Source: Gammaproteobacteria bacterium
GTDB taxonomy: Bacteria; Pseudomonadota; Gammaproteobacteria; SZUA-140
DNA length: 14,848 nt
Assembly (NCBI GenBank): GCA_003230195.1
Contig: QIHH01000026.1
Coordinates: forward strand, 1-14,848
Direction of reading: 5' to 3'
The translations under genes and the position numbers were made by a program. The notes under the pieces are model-generated. The model was not told the origin of the DNA. It did not search any database and saw nothing but the letters and a program-made list of their open reading frames with translations. Positions 1 to 6,226 of this stretch are shown here, in pieces. Every line of letters starts with the position of its first letter. Within the stretch, counting starts at the first letter, position 1.

Positions 1-61
1 GATGGCTTTCAAGCGACTGCTCTTCCCCATCTTTTCGCCGATGGGCAATGAATTCATTCAT
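1..61 (-). CDS. Partial gene: N-terminus of probable CRISPR-associated Cas3 (HD nuclease end)
   Basis: Reading leftward from an ATG at 61-59 there is an open frame of 20 codons that runs off the window start, beginning MNEFIAHRRKDGEEQSLESH. The pattern I-A-H-x-R-x-x-D-G-x-x-Q-S-L-x-x-H is the one I associate with the first residues of Cas3 or Cas3'' HD nucleases, especially of type I-C systems, where the final His is one of the HD metal ligands. Cas3 unwinds and degrades DNA marked by Cascade. A weak ribosome site (AGGGA, about 8 nt upstream on the minus strand) precedes the ATG. If the call is right, the rest of cas3 and other cas genes lie to the left, outside the window. With only 20 residues the family assignment is a recognition call, not proof; another HD-domain protein is possible. 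Confidence 0.5.
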   Translation of the reverse strand, partial: MNEFIAHRRKDGEEQSLESH

Positions 62-581
62 TATGTGTATCCCTGTGTGTATTTTCACTTACATTGATAT
101 TTTCGACCTTGCCAATAAAACGCAATGGCGCACTGGTCATATTCATTCTGTTGAGTCCGTTACCGAGTCAATACCCGCCCCTTTTCACAAATAACAGGGA
201 ATACGCTCGTTATACCCGGCGCACTCTCGCATTCAGTGATGGAGTAGGAATTTATTTTGCTATCAAAATAAGTGAATAGATCAGATCAAAGCACGCCATA
301 AGTCTATTTTTATTATTTTCTATAAAATACATCTTATGACATATATTCTTTGAAAAGTATGTAGGCGAATACTTATATTTTAAATTAAAATGGAAATTGG
401 ACGCGCCAGCATCTCTTTTCCGAGGAACCAGACGAGTCATTCCCACGTAAGTAGGAGCCTATAAAAACAGGTGATTTGTCGTAATTAGCTGAATGCTCAT
501 CTTCAAGAGAAGGCAGAATTTATGCTGTTAAATCTAATAAGTACCACTGAATGCCATTCGAATCAGAATCAATGACGCTAT
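62..581. other. Gene-free, AT-rich intergenic stretch
   Basis: No convincing gene is seen here. The only long frames begin at TTG or GTG without ribosome sites and show no family resemblance. It must contain the promoter of the leftward gene at 1-61, but I cannot place one firmly. A rightward TTGAAA (350-355), 18-bp spacer, TATATT (374-379) combination exists but has no gene after it. At 436-459 there is a degenerate inverted repeat of the ATTCCC-N8-GGGAAT type. No CRISPR repeat units are visible. Confidence 0.6.
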
Positions 582-845
582 TCAACGTTTATTCGAATTC
601 GACGCCTGAGACAGACCTCTCTCGCGTTCTTCCCCAAATGGCAGTATCAACACCAGTACCACACCAGACAGTAACGCATTACCCGGTAGATGAAACACAC
701 TGCCCAATCCTTTTAACAAGATACCAATAAATAGAAATACCAATGCATATGCCGTGGTTGCCTCATTAAAAAGCAACACCAGGAAGAAAAACCAGCAAAC
801 CAACCCGACCATCAGGCCTATAACCTGTTTCATTGAATCACTCAT
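582..845 (-). CDS. Small hydrophobic membrane protein, unknown function
   Basis: This 87-residue protein is mostly hydrophobic. Probable membrane segments lie at about residues 7-26 (Trp/Phe-rich: WFFFLVLLF), 33-51 and 58-71, followed by a charged tail containing EERER and ending NSNKR. That gives two or three inner-membrane helices. The gene has a strong ribosome site, AAGGAG at 854-859 on the minus strand, 8 nt before the ATG, which supports real translation. It lies downstream of and in the same direction as the lexA-umuC pair, 153 nt after umuC, with a possible terminator between, so it is probably a separate unit. I do not recognise the family and the context gives no clear function. Confidence 0.65.
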   Translation of the reverse strand: MSDSMKQVIGLMVGLVCWFFFLVLLFNEATTAYALVFLFIGILLKGLGSVFHLPGNALLSGVVLVLILPFGEERERGLSQASNSNKR

Positions 846-943
846 ATCATCATCTCCTTGTTACCTTTGTTATCGATATTCATGTGTTAACTCAGACAGC
901 CCCTCAAACAATCAGAACGATCAGGGAGTGCTCAATAATCTAA

Positions 944-988
944 AGCGGAATTATCACAGCCCGGCCGTTTGCCTAAGCTGTTTCCGCT
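944..988 (-). terminator. Possible terminator hairpin after umuC
   Basis: Arms AGCGGAA (944-950) and TTCCGCT (982-988) plus inner arms ACAGC (956-960) and GCTGT (977-981) form a bulged stem just after the umuC stop codon. Read on the minus strand it is followed by a T-rich but not pure-T stretch. This could end the lexA-umuC transcript. The 5-nt bulge and imperfect T tract keep confidence low. Confidence 0.3.
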
Positions 989-998
989 AAACCATTCG

Positions 999-2267
999 TT
1001 AAATTGTCTGACGAACCCCTGTTGGCTTCCATGCAGGCGCGATCACATTGGGCATACTGGAACGCTTTAATAGACGCATCGGGGTGAGTGTGAATTCACC
1101 GTAACGTTCATTCACCTGATCCATCACCACATTGACCTCGCGGCCATGCGGTTCAACCCGTGGTGAAAAGAGTTCAATCTGGTGGTTGGCAATAGTAGGG
1201 TTCAGTGCGGTTACCTGCACCTGATGCACCGCCTCGCCATACCAGTGGGTGTTGAGCATATTGCGGCAGAGCGTCATGATGCCATGGCCATCATCAATCG
1301 GAATCCCTGCTTGATATTTCCCGCCAATCCAGCCGTATTCTCCTCGCAGACCGATAAAGAAACGCCCCGCCTGCATGCCGTGACGACGTAGACGCGCTGC
1401 GACCTTTTCGCTCATGTGCAATAGATAAGTCTCAATCACATCGACATCGGTGGTGTTCGGTGGCATGATTTTGCCATGCCCGAGTGATTTCGGCGGTTGG
1501 GTATCAATGCTCACCTTACTGGGATCAGTGCCTTGGCACATATGCCATATACGTCGTCCGAGATTACCAAAACGACGTGCCAATACACTAATGGGTATCT
1601 GTTTCATATCCCCGCATTTGTGCACACCGTATTGCGCCAGAAAACCGCCGATGCCTTTTGCGATGCCACATAGTTCAGTCACGGGTACTTCTCGTAAGCG
1701 CTGCTCCGCTTCCCACGGTGGAATCACGGTTAGGCCATTGGGCTTAACCAGTTTGGCGGCAAACTTGGCGGTGGTCTTATCACCACTCACCCCAATTGAG
1801 CAGTGAATACCCGAGACCTCAAACACCTTCTGCTGCACCATGCGCGCAATCCGCAGCGGCGTACCGTGCAATTTTTGGCAACGGGTCACATCGAGAAAGG
1901 CTTCATCAATTGAGAAGACTTCAACATCCGGCGTAATGTCATGTAGCGCGCGCATAATGTTTTGTGATACTTGCGCATAACGTTTAGGGTCTGCCGGGAC
2001 TTGAATCAAGTCTGGGCAAAGACGGCGCGCTTCTTTTAACCGCATACCGGTTTGCACCCCATAGGCACGCGCTTCATATGAACAGGTGATAATGAAGGTA
2101 CCCTGCTCACCATTGGTAACTGCAATCGATTTACCACGCCACTGCGGGCAGTCACGCTGCTCTATCGATGCAAAAAAGGCATTCATATCAACCAGAATTA
2201 TCGCCTTCGGCCAGTGCACAGAGCTGCGGTTTAGCGGATCTTTTTTAATCTTTGTGATGGTTTTCAT
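999..2267 (-). CDS. umuC: Y-family translesion DNA polymerase, UmuC type
   Basis: This 422-residue protein is an error-prone polymerase that copies damaged templates. The palm motifs are intact: DMNAFFASIE with metal ligand Asp27, the steric-gate region after it, and FSIDEAFLD with Asp121 and Glu122. The thumb and little-finger regions follow, and a clamp-binding pentapeptide QIELF sits at 363-367, the same place as QLNLF in E. coli UmuC (about 357-361) and unlike Pol IV, where the motif is at the extreme C-terminus. The last 50 residues (RYGEFTL.PMRLL, then APAWKPTG) do not resemble the usual UmuC tail that I know. Translation is favoured by a full AGGAGGTGA ribosome site (2271-2279). The gene starts 43 nt after lexA and is almost certainly co-transcribed with it, hence damage-inducible. 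Confidence 0.93.
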   Translation of the reverse strand: MKTITKIKKDPLNRSSVHWPKAIILVDMNAFFASIEQRDCPQWRGKSIAVTNGEQGTFIITCSYEARAYGVQTGMRLKEARRLCPDLIQVPADPKRYAQVSQNIMRALHDITPDVEVFSIDEAFLDVTRCQKLHGTPLRIARMVQQKVFEVSGIHCSIGVSGDKTTAKFAAKLVKPNGLTVIPPWEAEQRLREVPVTELCGIAKGIGGFLAQYGVHKCGDMKQIPISVLARRFGNLGRRIWHMCQGTDPSKVSIDTQPPKSLGHGKIMPPNTTDVDVIETYLLHMSEKVAARLRRHGMQAGRFFIGLRGEYGWIGGKYQAGIPIDDGHGIMTLCRNMLNTHWYGEAVHQVQVTALNPTIANHQIELFSPRVEPHGREVNVVMDQVNERYGEFTLTPMRLLKRSSMPNVIAPAWKPTGVRQTI

Positions 2268-2310
2268 GATTCACCTCCTGTCGATTATGATTATGGATAA
2301 CCACGCTGCT

Positions 2311-2913
2311 TTATAGATAGCTACGCATTTGGCCAACCAGCACACCCTGAATACGTACCCGGTGTGCGGCATAAGTAAAGGGCTCCATCGTGCTGTTTTC
2401 TGGCTGCAACTTTACCCGTCCATCATTGGTGTGTTTTAAACGCTTCAGGGTCGCTTCGTTACCATCGATCAGTGCCACCACAATTTCACCGCTGTAGGCC
2501 TGCTGCGCATGGCGAATCACCACCATGTCTCCATCGAGGATACCGATATCAATCATCGAATCCCCCACAACTTTAAGAATGAAACGATCTGGCCCCATAA
2601 AGAAATCAACGAGGTTAACGCGGTCGTGCCCAGGAATGGCCTCAATCGGCAAGCCCGCTGCAATCTCACCCAATAACGGCAAGCTTTCTTGCTCTTCTTC
2701 AGCATCATCATCGACCAACTGCAAACCACGCCAACCGGCGTGATTGCGCACCAGCTGTCCTTTACCGATTAGCCCCTGTACGTAACGATGTAGCGTACCC
2801 TTTGAACCAACACCCACCGCCTCACCAATCTCCACCAACGTCGGCGAACGCCCCTGCTCGGTAATGTGAAATCGAATCGCATCCAGAATGCGTTGCTCAA
2901 GTTCGGTCAGCAT
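2311..2913 (-). CDS. lexA: LexA-like SOS repressor, self-cleaving (S24 family)
   Basis: This 200-residue protein has the full LexA layout (E. coli LexA has 202). Residues 1-66 form the winged helix-turn-helix. An acidic linker (DDDAEEEQE) follows, then the cleavage site Ala86-Gly87 and the Ser119/Lys157 dyad in GDSM and ATLKR, which align with Ala84-Gly85, Ser119 and Lys156 of E. coli. It should repress its own operon and cleave itself when RecA is activated. The recognition helix reads SKGTLHRYVQGL, close to the SKSGIHRL helix of alphaproteobacterial LexA rather than to the enterobacterial one. It heads an operon with umuC, standing where UmuD would be expected; UmuD lacks the DNA-binding domain seen here. 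The start has a GGGAG ribosome site at 2921-2925 with 7-nt spacing. Whether the cell has another LexA cannot be seen. Confidence 0.93.
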   Translation of the reverse strand: MLTELEQRILDAIRFHITEQGRSPTLVEIGEAVGVGSKGTLHRYVQGLIGKGQLVRNHAGWRGLQLVDDDAEEEQESLPLLGEIAAGLPIEAIPGHDRVNLVDFFMGPDRFILKVVGDSMIDIGILDGDMVVIRHAQQAYSGEIVVALIDGNEATLKRLKHTNDGRVKLQPENSTMEPFTYAAHRVRIQGVLVGQMRSYL

Positions 2914-2949
2914 AAATCGTCTCCCGCCTTTATTAATTAACCTGAATCA

Positions 2950-2978
2950 AGCATAGAGAACTTTTAGAGAACTTTCAA
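2950..2978 (-). promoter_or_regulatory. Sigma70-type promoter of lexA-umuC with LexA operator in the spacer
   Basis: On the minus strand TTGAAA (2973-2978) and TATGCT (2950-2955) are separated by exactly 17 bp. The spacer contains GTTCTCTAAAAGTTC (2958-2972), which is GTTC-N7-GTTC, the direct-repeat LexA box known from Alphaproteobacteria. On the plus strand the same sequence appears as a perfect tandem repeat of TAGAGAACTTT (2954-2964 and 2965-2975). Transcription would start near 2943, giving an untranslated leader of about 30 nt. A repressor bound here would block polymerase directly. Confidence 0.75.
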
Positions 2979-3110
2979 GGGAAATTAAATTTCAGCTAGA
3001 TTCCAACCAAAACTGAACCAGAAACAGGCTTAGCTCGCCCTGAAGGATAGGTTAAGCACTCAGATAGAAAAACCGGGAAAGATGATGGATGAGTAACGGA
3101 TAAAGCACGA

Positions 3111-3190
3111 CATTTACTCCGTGTAAACGCCGCTTTTTCGATCATTTATGCCTTGCTGGAACGAAAACTAGTTCTCGTGCAAAGGTCTCT
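3111..3190 (+). repeat. Dispersed repeat, copy A (half of a MITE-like element)
   Basis: These 80 bases align without gaps to the reverse complement of 8860-8939, with about 70 of 80 positions identical by eye. The best-conserved part runs from TGCCTTGCTGG to the outer end AAAGGTCTCT. It contains the near-palindrome CGAAAACTAGTTCTCG (3162-3177, one mismatched pair). Similarity stops sharply after AAAGGTCTCT at 3190, marking this as the element terminus. The matching opposite arm is not found on the left, so this copy is a half element or is truncated. Confidence 0.8.
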
Positions 3191-3267
3191 TACAAAAACT
3201 TTATGAAAAGCTAAACTATTTGCTAGGTGCTGCCGTCAAAGGTATTGGAAAAAACGGAAATAACCCG

Positions 3268-3288
3268 CATCGGAAAGAATTTCCGATG
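3268..3288 (+). promoter_or_regulatory. Hairpin over the ribosome site and start codon
   Basis: A perfect 9-bp inverted repeat, CATCGGAAA (3268-3276) and TTTCCGATG (3280-3288), closes a 3-nt loop (GAA). The left arm carries the likely ribosome site GGAAAG and the right arm carries the ATG at 3286. In the mRNA the two would pair, so the structure could restrain translation. If translation instead starts at the ATG at 3325, the hairpin lies in the leader. Confidence 0.5.
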
Positions 3289-3540
3289 ATAAAACACTAT
3301 ACCCACTTAACCAGAAATAGGTCTATGGCATCCAGCAAATATACCAACGCGAAATGCGGTCAGTGCAGTTATTGGAAGGTTAGCAGAAACCCATTAGGAA
3401 GATGCCGACTTGACCCCGAGTACCAGGTAACCATTGGTCGTTACGGTAAAGCCTGCGGAGCCTTTGAAGCGGCCGAATTTATTATTCAACGGGTGCCGCC
3501 AGCAAAAGAATGCCCTCTCATCTACTATAAACGCTCATAA
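3286..3540 (+). CDS. Small cysteine-rich protein, possibly zinc-binding, unknown function
   Basis: From ATG 3286 the product is 84 residues; from ATG 3325 it is 71 (MASSKYTNAKC...). The frame is open further upstream to a TTG at 3220 but nothing supports that start. Five cysteines are present: C-x2-C (KCGQCSYW), one in GRCRLDP, one in KACGAFE and one in KECPL. The first four form a C-x2-C...C...C pattern typical of a small metal site. Otherwise the protein is rich in Tyr, Lys and Arg, lacks a signal peptide or membrane segment, and is presumably cytoplasmic. It stands alone between the divergent lexA and the convergent PilZ-like gene. I do not recognise the family. Confidence 0.6.
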   Translation: MIKHYTHLTRNRSMASSKYTNAKCGQCSYWKVSRNPLGRCRLDPEYQVTIGRYGKACGAFEAAEFIIQRVPPAKECPLIYYKRS

Positions 3541-3586
3541 ATCCAGTTTTTCTCACTCTAATCAGGTGTAAAAAGGGCGTGGATTT
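3539..3586. terminator. Possible bidirectional terminator between convergent genes
   Basis: Arms AAATCCA (3539-3545) and TGGATTT (3580-3586), with inner arms TTTTT (3547-3551) and AAAAA (3570-3574), flank the 49-bp gap between two convergent genes. The stem is AT-rich and interrupted, so this is a weak call based mostly on location. Confidence 0.3.
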
Positions 3587-3589
3587 ATC

Positions 3590-5407
3590 TCAGAATGAGC
3601 GGCGATTGCGATCTATCTTTGCTTTCAAATTGATCCCCATACTCGGCTTTTTAATCTCATCAAATGAAAATTGGTTATAAGAAGCACTATTATTAAGCAA
3701 TCCTTTCAATTTAAAATATTTCAACTGGCTGACCGTCACAACACTCAAAATAGTATTCAGGCTAAAAATGGCGGCAGGTACTAACACACTAGCAGGGCAG
3801 CCCTCTTCCGCTGGAATCAGGATAGAGCGGTAATATTCACCCTCCTCACCAGCGCCCTTTATCGATTTCGTCGCAATGGTCTCTGCATGATCAGAGAGAA
3901 TCTGAACACCGCAACGAATATCATGGTCTGGCAACATCCTCAACCAGCGCACCACCCCCGTTTGCCACTGTGGTGGTTGAACATCGCCCAGCGAAATCGC
4001 CACGACCTTACCAACCGCAAGCGAAGCTTCTGATTGTCCACTGTCACAGATAATTGCCATGCCACCAGTACTCGTCTCAACCTGAATACAATCGGTCACC
4101 TGTAACGCCCTATTTTCATAACGCGCCTGCTCGATTACTGATGTTGAATAAACTTTCTCCCAGGCATCTTTACGACTATTGCCATCAAACTGAGAAATAC
4201 GATGACCACTGAAATTAGCCTTTGCGCGCGCTTCAATCACATCCTTTTCCCACGGACTCTCCTCTTCAGGCACCAACGCTAGTGCCTCAGAGGTATCGCC
4301 CACATCATTCCACTCAGCATCAAACTGTAATTCATCGTGCTCTGGGTTAAAGTTCCTTTTATTACTCAAACCACGATGACAATCATGCAAACCGCTTATC
4401 AGCTTTATCGCTGTGTTAATCGGTTCACGCACAGCGCCACGCTCGCTGCGCACTCCCCAGGTAAATCGCAAACGAATATACATCGCTTGCTCTGCTCTGG
4501 CACCGAGCATATTCTTACCTGCCATACTCTGCTCTGTCAGCACATCGATCTGCTCATCAAGGTGTTCCAGCAAACGTCCAAGATTAAACAGACGTCCATT
4601 AAGGAATTTAATCGGTTTTTCTGAAAAGACATGGTTAGCTGGCTCGTCAATCCCAAGGTCGACAATCACACCTTCACGAAAAGAGTCATCAAGCTTTGAT
4701 AAAGCGGTTAACCTAGACCAAGCCGCCAACTGTTTATAAACCTTTTCTGCTTCACCCATCATAAGACAAGACATATCAGCAAGTGACAATAGCAACATTT
4801 TTCTGTAGAGTTCATTAATCGAGGTCGACTCCTCGCCACGTGCCACATTACCACTAATGGTAATATCCAGCATTCCCATCTGCTCAGAAATCACAAAGAG
4901 TTTATGGAAATCGTGCCAAGTACCTTTATCGGCTGATTGATAAACCAGAAATCGCTCGATCAACCCCAACGACATATAATGCATCGCCTTAATAATTGAA
5001 AAAAAAAGTACCTTTTTATTTTGTGTCAACAATTCTCTATTATCCACTAGGTCACTGACAATTATCTTATGACCAAGCGCACATTCCACAAACAACTCCT
5101 GTGCCAGCATCTTCAACACCAGTTGTTTTTCACTCAATGGTAACGACTGGCTTTCATAGTGACGTGGCATAATCCGGTGGAGTTTTTCAACTCGCACCGA
5201 TAATAAGCTCATCGCCATAACACGCACTGGCAGTTCAAGCTGATGCCGATTAATGTCACTCAATAAATCTACCATTTGCTCACAACTCGCGGCAAAGTCT
5301 AATGTCGGTAGCGCCTTGATCCAGTCTTTGATGGCAGATTCATTCACCTCCATCAAATCTGGCGCATCATCAGATCTCAACGGAATATTTAAAAACTTCT
5401 TTTCCAT
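3590..5407 (-). CDS. Large PilZ-like domain protein, probable cyclic-di-GMP effector
   Basis: From ATG 5407 the product is 605 residues; a GTG at 5419 would add four. Neither start has a strong ribosome site. The N-terminal 400 residues are mostly helical-looking and acidic, without membrane segments, and are unrecognised. Near the C-terminus a PilZ-like core is visible: RYENR (429-433, an RxxxR motif), ETSTGG (444-449, close to D/NxSxxG), then GVVRWLR (484-490) and CGVQIL (499-504), the closing strands usual in PilZ domains. PilZ domains bind cyclic di-GMP. The gap between the two motifs, 10 residues, is shorter than usual, and Glu replaces the common Asp/Asn, so binding is not certain. About 100 further residues follow, ending in a basic tail. 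It is divergent from purE and convergent with the cysteine-rich gene, so probably monocistronic. Confidence 0.8.
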   Translation of the reverse strand: MEKKFLNIPLRSDDAPDLMEVNESAIKDWIKALPTLDFAASCEQMVDLLSDINRHQLELPVRVMAMSLLSVRVEKLHRIMPRHYESQSLPLSEKQLVLKMLAQELFVECALGHKIIVSDLVDNRELLTQNKKVLFFSIIKAMHYMSLGLIERFLVYQSADKGTWHDFHKLFVISEQMGMLDITISGNVARGEESTSINELYRKMLLLSLADMSCLMMGEAEKVYKQLAAWSRLTALSKLDDSFREGVIVDLGIDEPANHVFSEKPIKFLNGRLFNLGRLLEHLDEQIDVLTEQSMAGKNMLGARAEQAMYIRLRFTWGVRSERGAVREPINTAIKLISGLHDCHRGLSNKRNFNPEHDELQFDAEWNDVGDTSEALALVPEEESPWEKDVIEARAKANFSGHRISQFDGNSRKDAWEKVYSTSVIEQARYENRALQVTDCIQVETSTGGMAIICDSGQSEASLAVGKVVAISLGDVQPPQWQTGVVRWLRMLPDHDIRCGVQILSDHAETIATKSIKGAGEEGEYYRSILIPAEEGCPASVLVPAAIFSLNTILSVVTVSQLKYFKLKGLLNNSASYNQFSFDEIKKPSMGINLKAKIDRNRRSF

Positions 5408-5474
5408 ATACTCTCGCACACTAAAACTTCATATAGAACCTATAAAACACTTACCTTCTTCAAAACTTAGCGGC

Positions 5475-5506
5475 ATTATAATCCATCATCTTAAGGGGGG
5501 GTTAAG
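5475..5506 (-). promoter_or_regulatory. Putative promoter of the PilZ-like gene with a G7/C7 tract
   Basis: The minus strand has a perfect TATAAT (5475-5480). No good -35 sits at 17 bp; TTAACC (5500-5505) is at 19 bp. The -35/spacer boundary is occupied by seven G (5495-5501, C on the transcribed-direction strand) inside the inverted repeat CTTAA / TTAAG (5490-5494, 5502-5506). Leader length would be about 60 nt. Confidence 0.4.
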
Positions 5507-5623
5507 CTGATTCAGAGCAAATTCAACGCCCTCCAGATAAAAACAGTATATTTTGTACATTTTAATTAAAACAGCTCAATATTGATGAAATACACCTTGT
5601 TTACAATCACGCTAGAAGCCCCA

Positions 5624-5650
5624 TCGTGGTGCTAATCATGAGCACCACGA
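5624..5650. repeat. Perfect 10-bp hairpin upstream of purE
   Basis: TCGTGGTGCT (5624-5633) and AGCACCACGA (5641-5650) enclose the 7-nt loop AATCATG. It lies immediately upstream of the purE promoter and has no T tract after it, so it is more likely an operator or an RNA element than a terminator. It does not match the PurR operator consensus that I know. Confidence 0.6.
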
Positions 5651-5655
5651 GGCGC

Positions 5656-5685
5656 CTGCCACTGCCCCTTATGATCAGGTATAAT
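5656..5685 (+). promoter_or_regulatory. Putative promoter of purE-purK
   Basis: A perfect TATAAT (5680-5685) lies 18 bp after CTGCCA (5656-5661). Transcription would begin near 5692, downstream of the ATG at 5684, which supports the internal ATG at 5726 as the true purE start. Confidence 0.55.
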
Positions 5686-5725
5686 GTCGTCTATTCAATC
5701 AGATACGCGCTTAAGTGAGGCATTC

Positions 5726-6226
5726 ATGCAAGAAAATCAGGTCCAGGTAGCGATTGTTATGGGCAGTAACAGTGACTGGCCAGTCATGCGTCAGACCGCC
5801 GAGTCACTCGCTGATTTCGGCATCGCCTATGAAGCACAGGTAATCTCAGCCCACCGGACTCCGGAATTGATGTTTGAGTTTGCCGGTGAAGCCAAGGCAC
5901 GTGGCATCAAAGTGATTATCGCCGGTGCTGGCGGCGCGGCTCACCTGCCAGGCATGATTGCCGCCAGAACCACACTGCCGGTACTTGGCGTGCCAGTACC
6001 CTCGCGTTACCTCAAAGGGCAGGACTCATTGCTCTCAATCGTGCAGATGCCGAAAGGCGTACCAGTTGCGACCTTCGCCATTGGTGAAGCAGGTGCCGTC
6101 AATGCCGGACTGTTTGCAATTTCAATGCTCGCCACCGAAGATGCTGCGCTAGCACAAAAACTGGCCGATTTCCGTGAAAGCCAAAAAAAGCGCGTCTTCG
6201 CGATGGCACTTGACGATAAACCATGA
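5726..6226 (+). CDS. purE: N5-carboxyaminoimidazole ribonucleotide mutase, class I PurE
   Basis: This 166-residue cytoplasmic enzyme converts N5-CAIR to CAIR in de novo purine synthesis. The class I signature is complete: MGSNSDW (12-18), SAHRTPE (41-47) with catalytic His43 equivalent to His45 of E. coli PurE, and AGAGGAAHLPG (66-76). The start at 5726 is preferred over an in-frame ATG at 5684: the family length fits (about 165), a GTGAGG ribosome site lies 5 nt upstream (5715-5720), and the promoter -10 overlaps the earlier ATG. The stop codon overlaps the purK start (ATGA), so PurE and PurK are translationally coupled. PurK supplies the unstable substrate, which fits class I rather than class II PurE. 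Confidence 0.97.
   Translation: MQENQVQVAIVMGSNSDWPVMRQTAESLADFGIAYEAQVISAHRTPELMFEFAGEAKARGIKVIIAGAGGAAHLPGMIAARTTLPVLGVPVPSRYLKGQDSLLSIVQMPKGVPVATFAIGEAGAVNAGLFAISMLATEDAALAQKLADFRESQKKRVFAMALDDKP

Larger units (their letters stand above)
2914..3285. other. Intergenic region between divergent lexA and the cysteine-rich gene
   Basis: It holds the lexA promoter and operator at its left end, a dispersed repeat copy (3111-3190), and the upstream half of a hairpin that covers the start of the next gene. I see no gene in 2980-3110. Confidence 0.6.
5408..5725. other. Divergent regulatory region between the PilZ-like gene and purE
   Basis: It holds a leftward -10, a G7 tract with flanking TTAA, a 10-bp hairpin and a rightward promoter, each listed separately. 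No gene is seen. Confidence 0.6.

Noticed and set aside
26..45. Hairpin CCCATC / GATGGG near the left edge, considered as terminator
   Set aside because: It lies inside the coding start of the leftward Cas3-like gene and has no T tract.
94..279. Rightward open frame of 61 codons
   Set aside because: It begins at TTG without a ribosome site and has no recognisable domain; it lies in AT-rich intergenic DNA.
350..379. Rightward TTGAAA-N18-TATATT promoter-like pair
   Set aside because: There is no gene after it in that direction; AT-rich DNA yields such matches by chance.
252..446. Leftward open frame of 64 codons
   Set aside because: It starts at GTG, has no ribosome site and its composition looks random.
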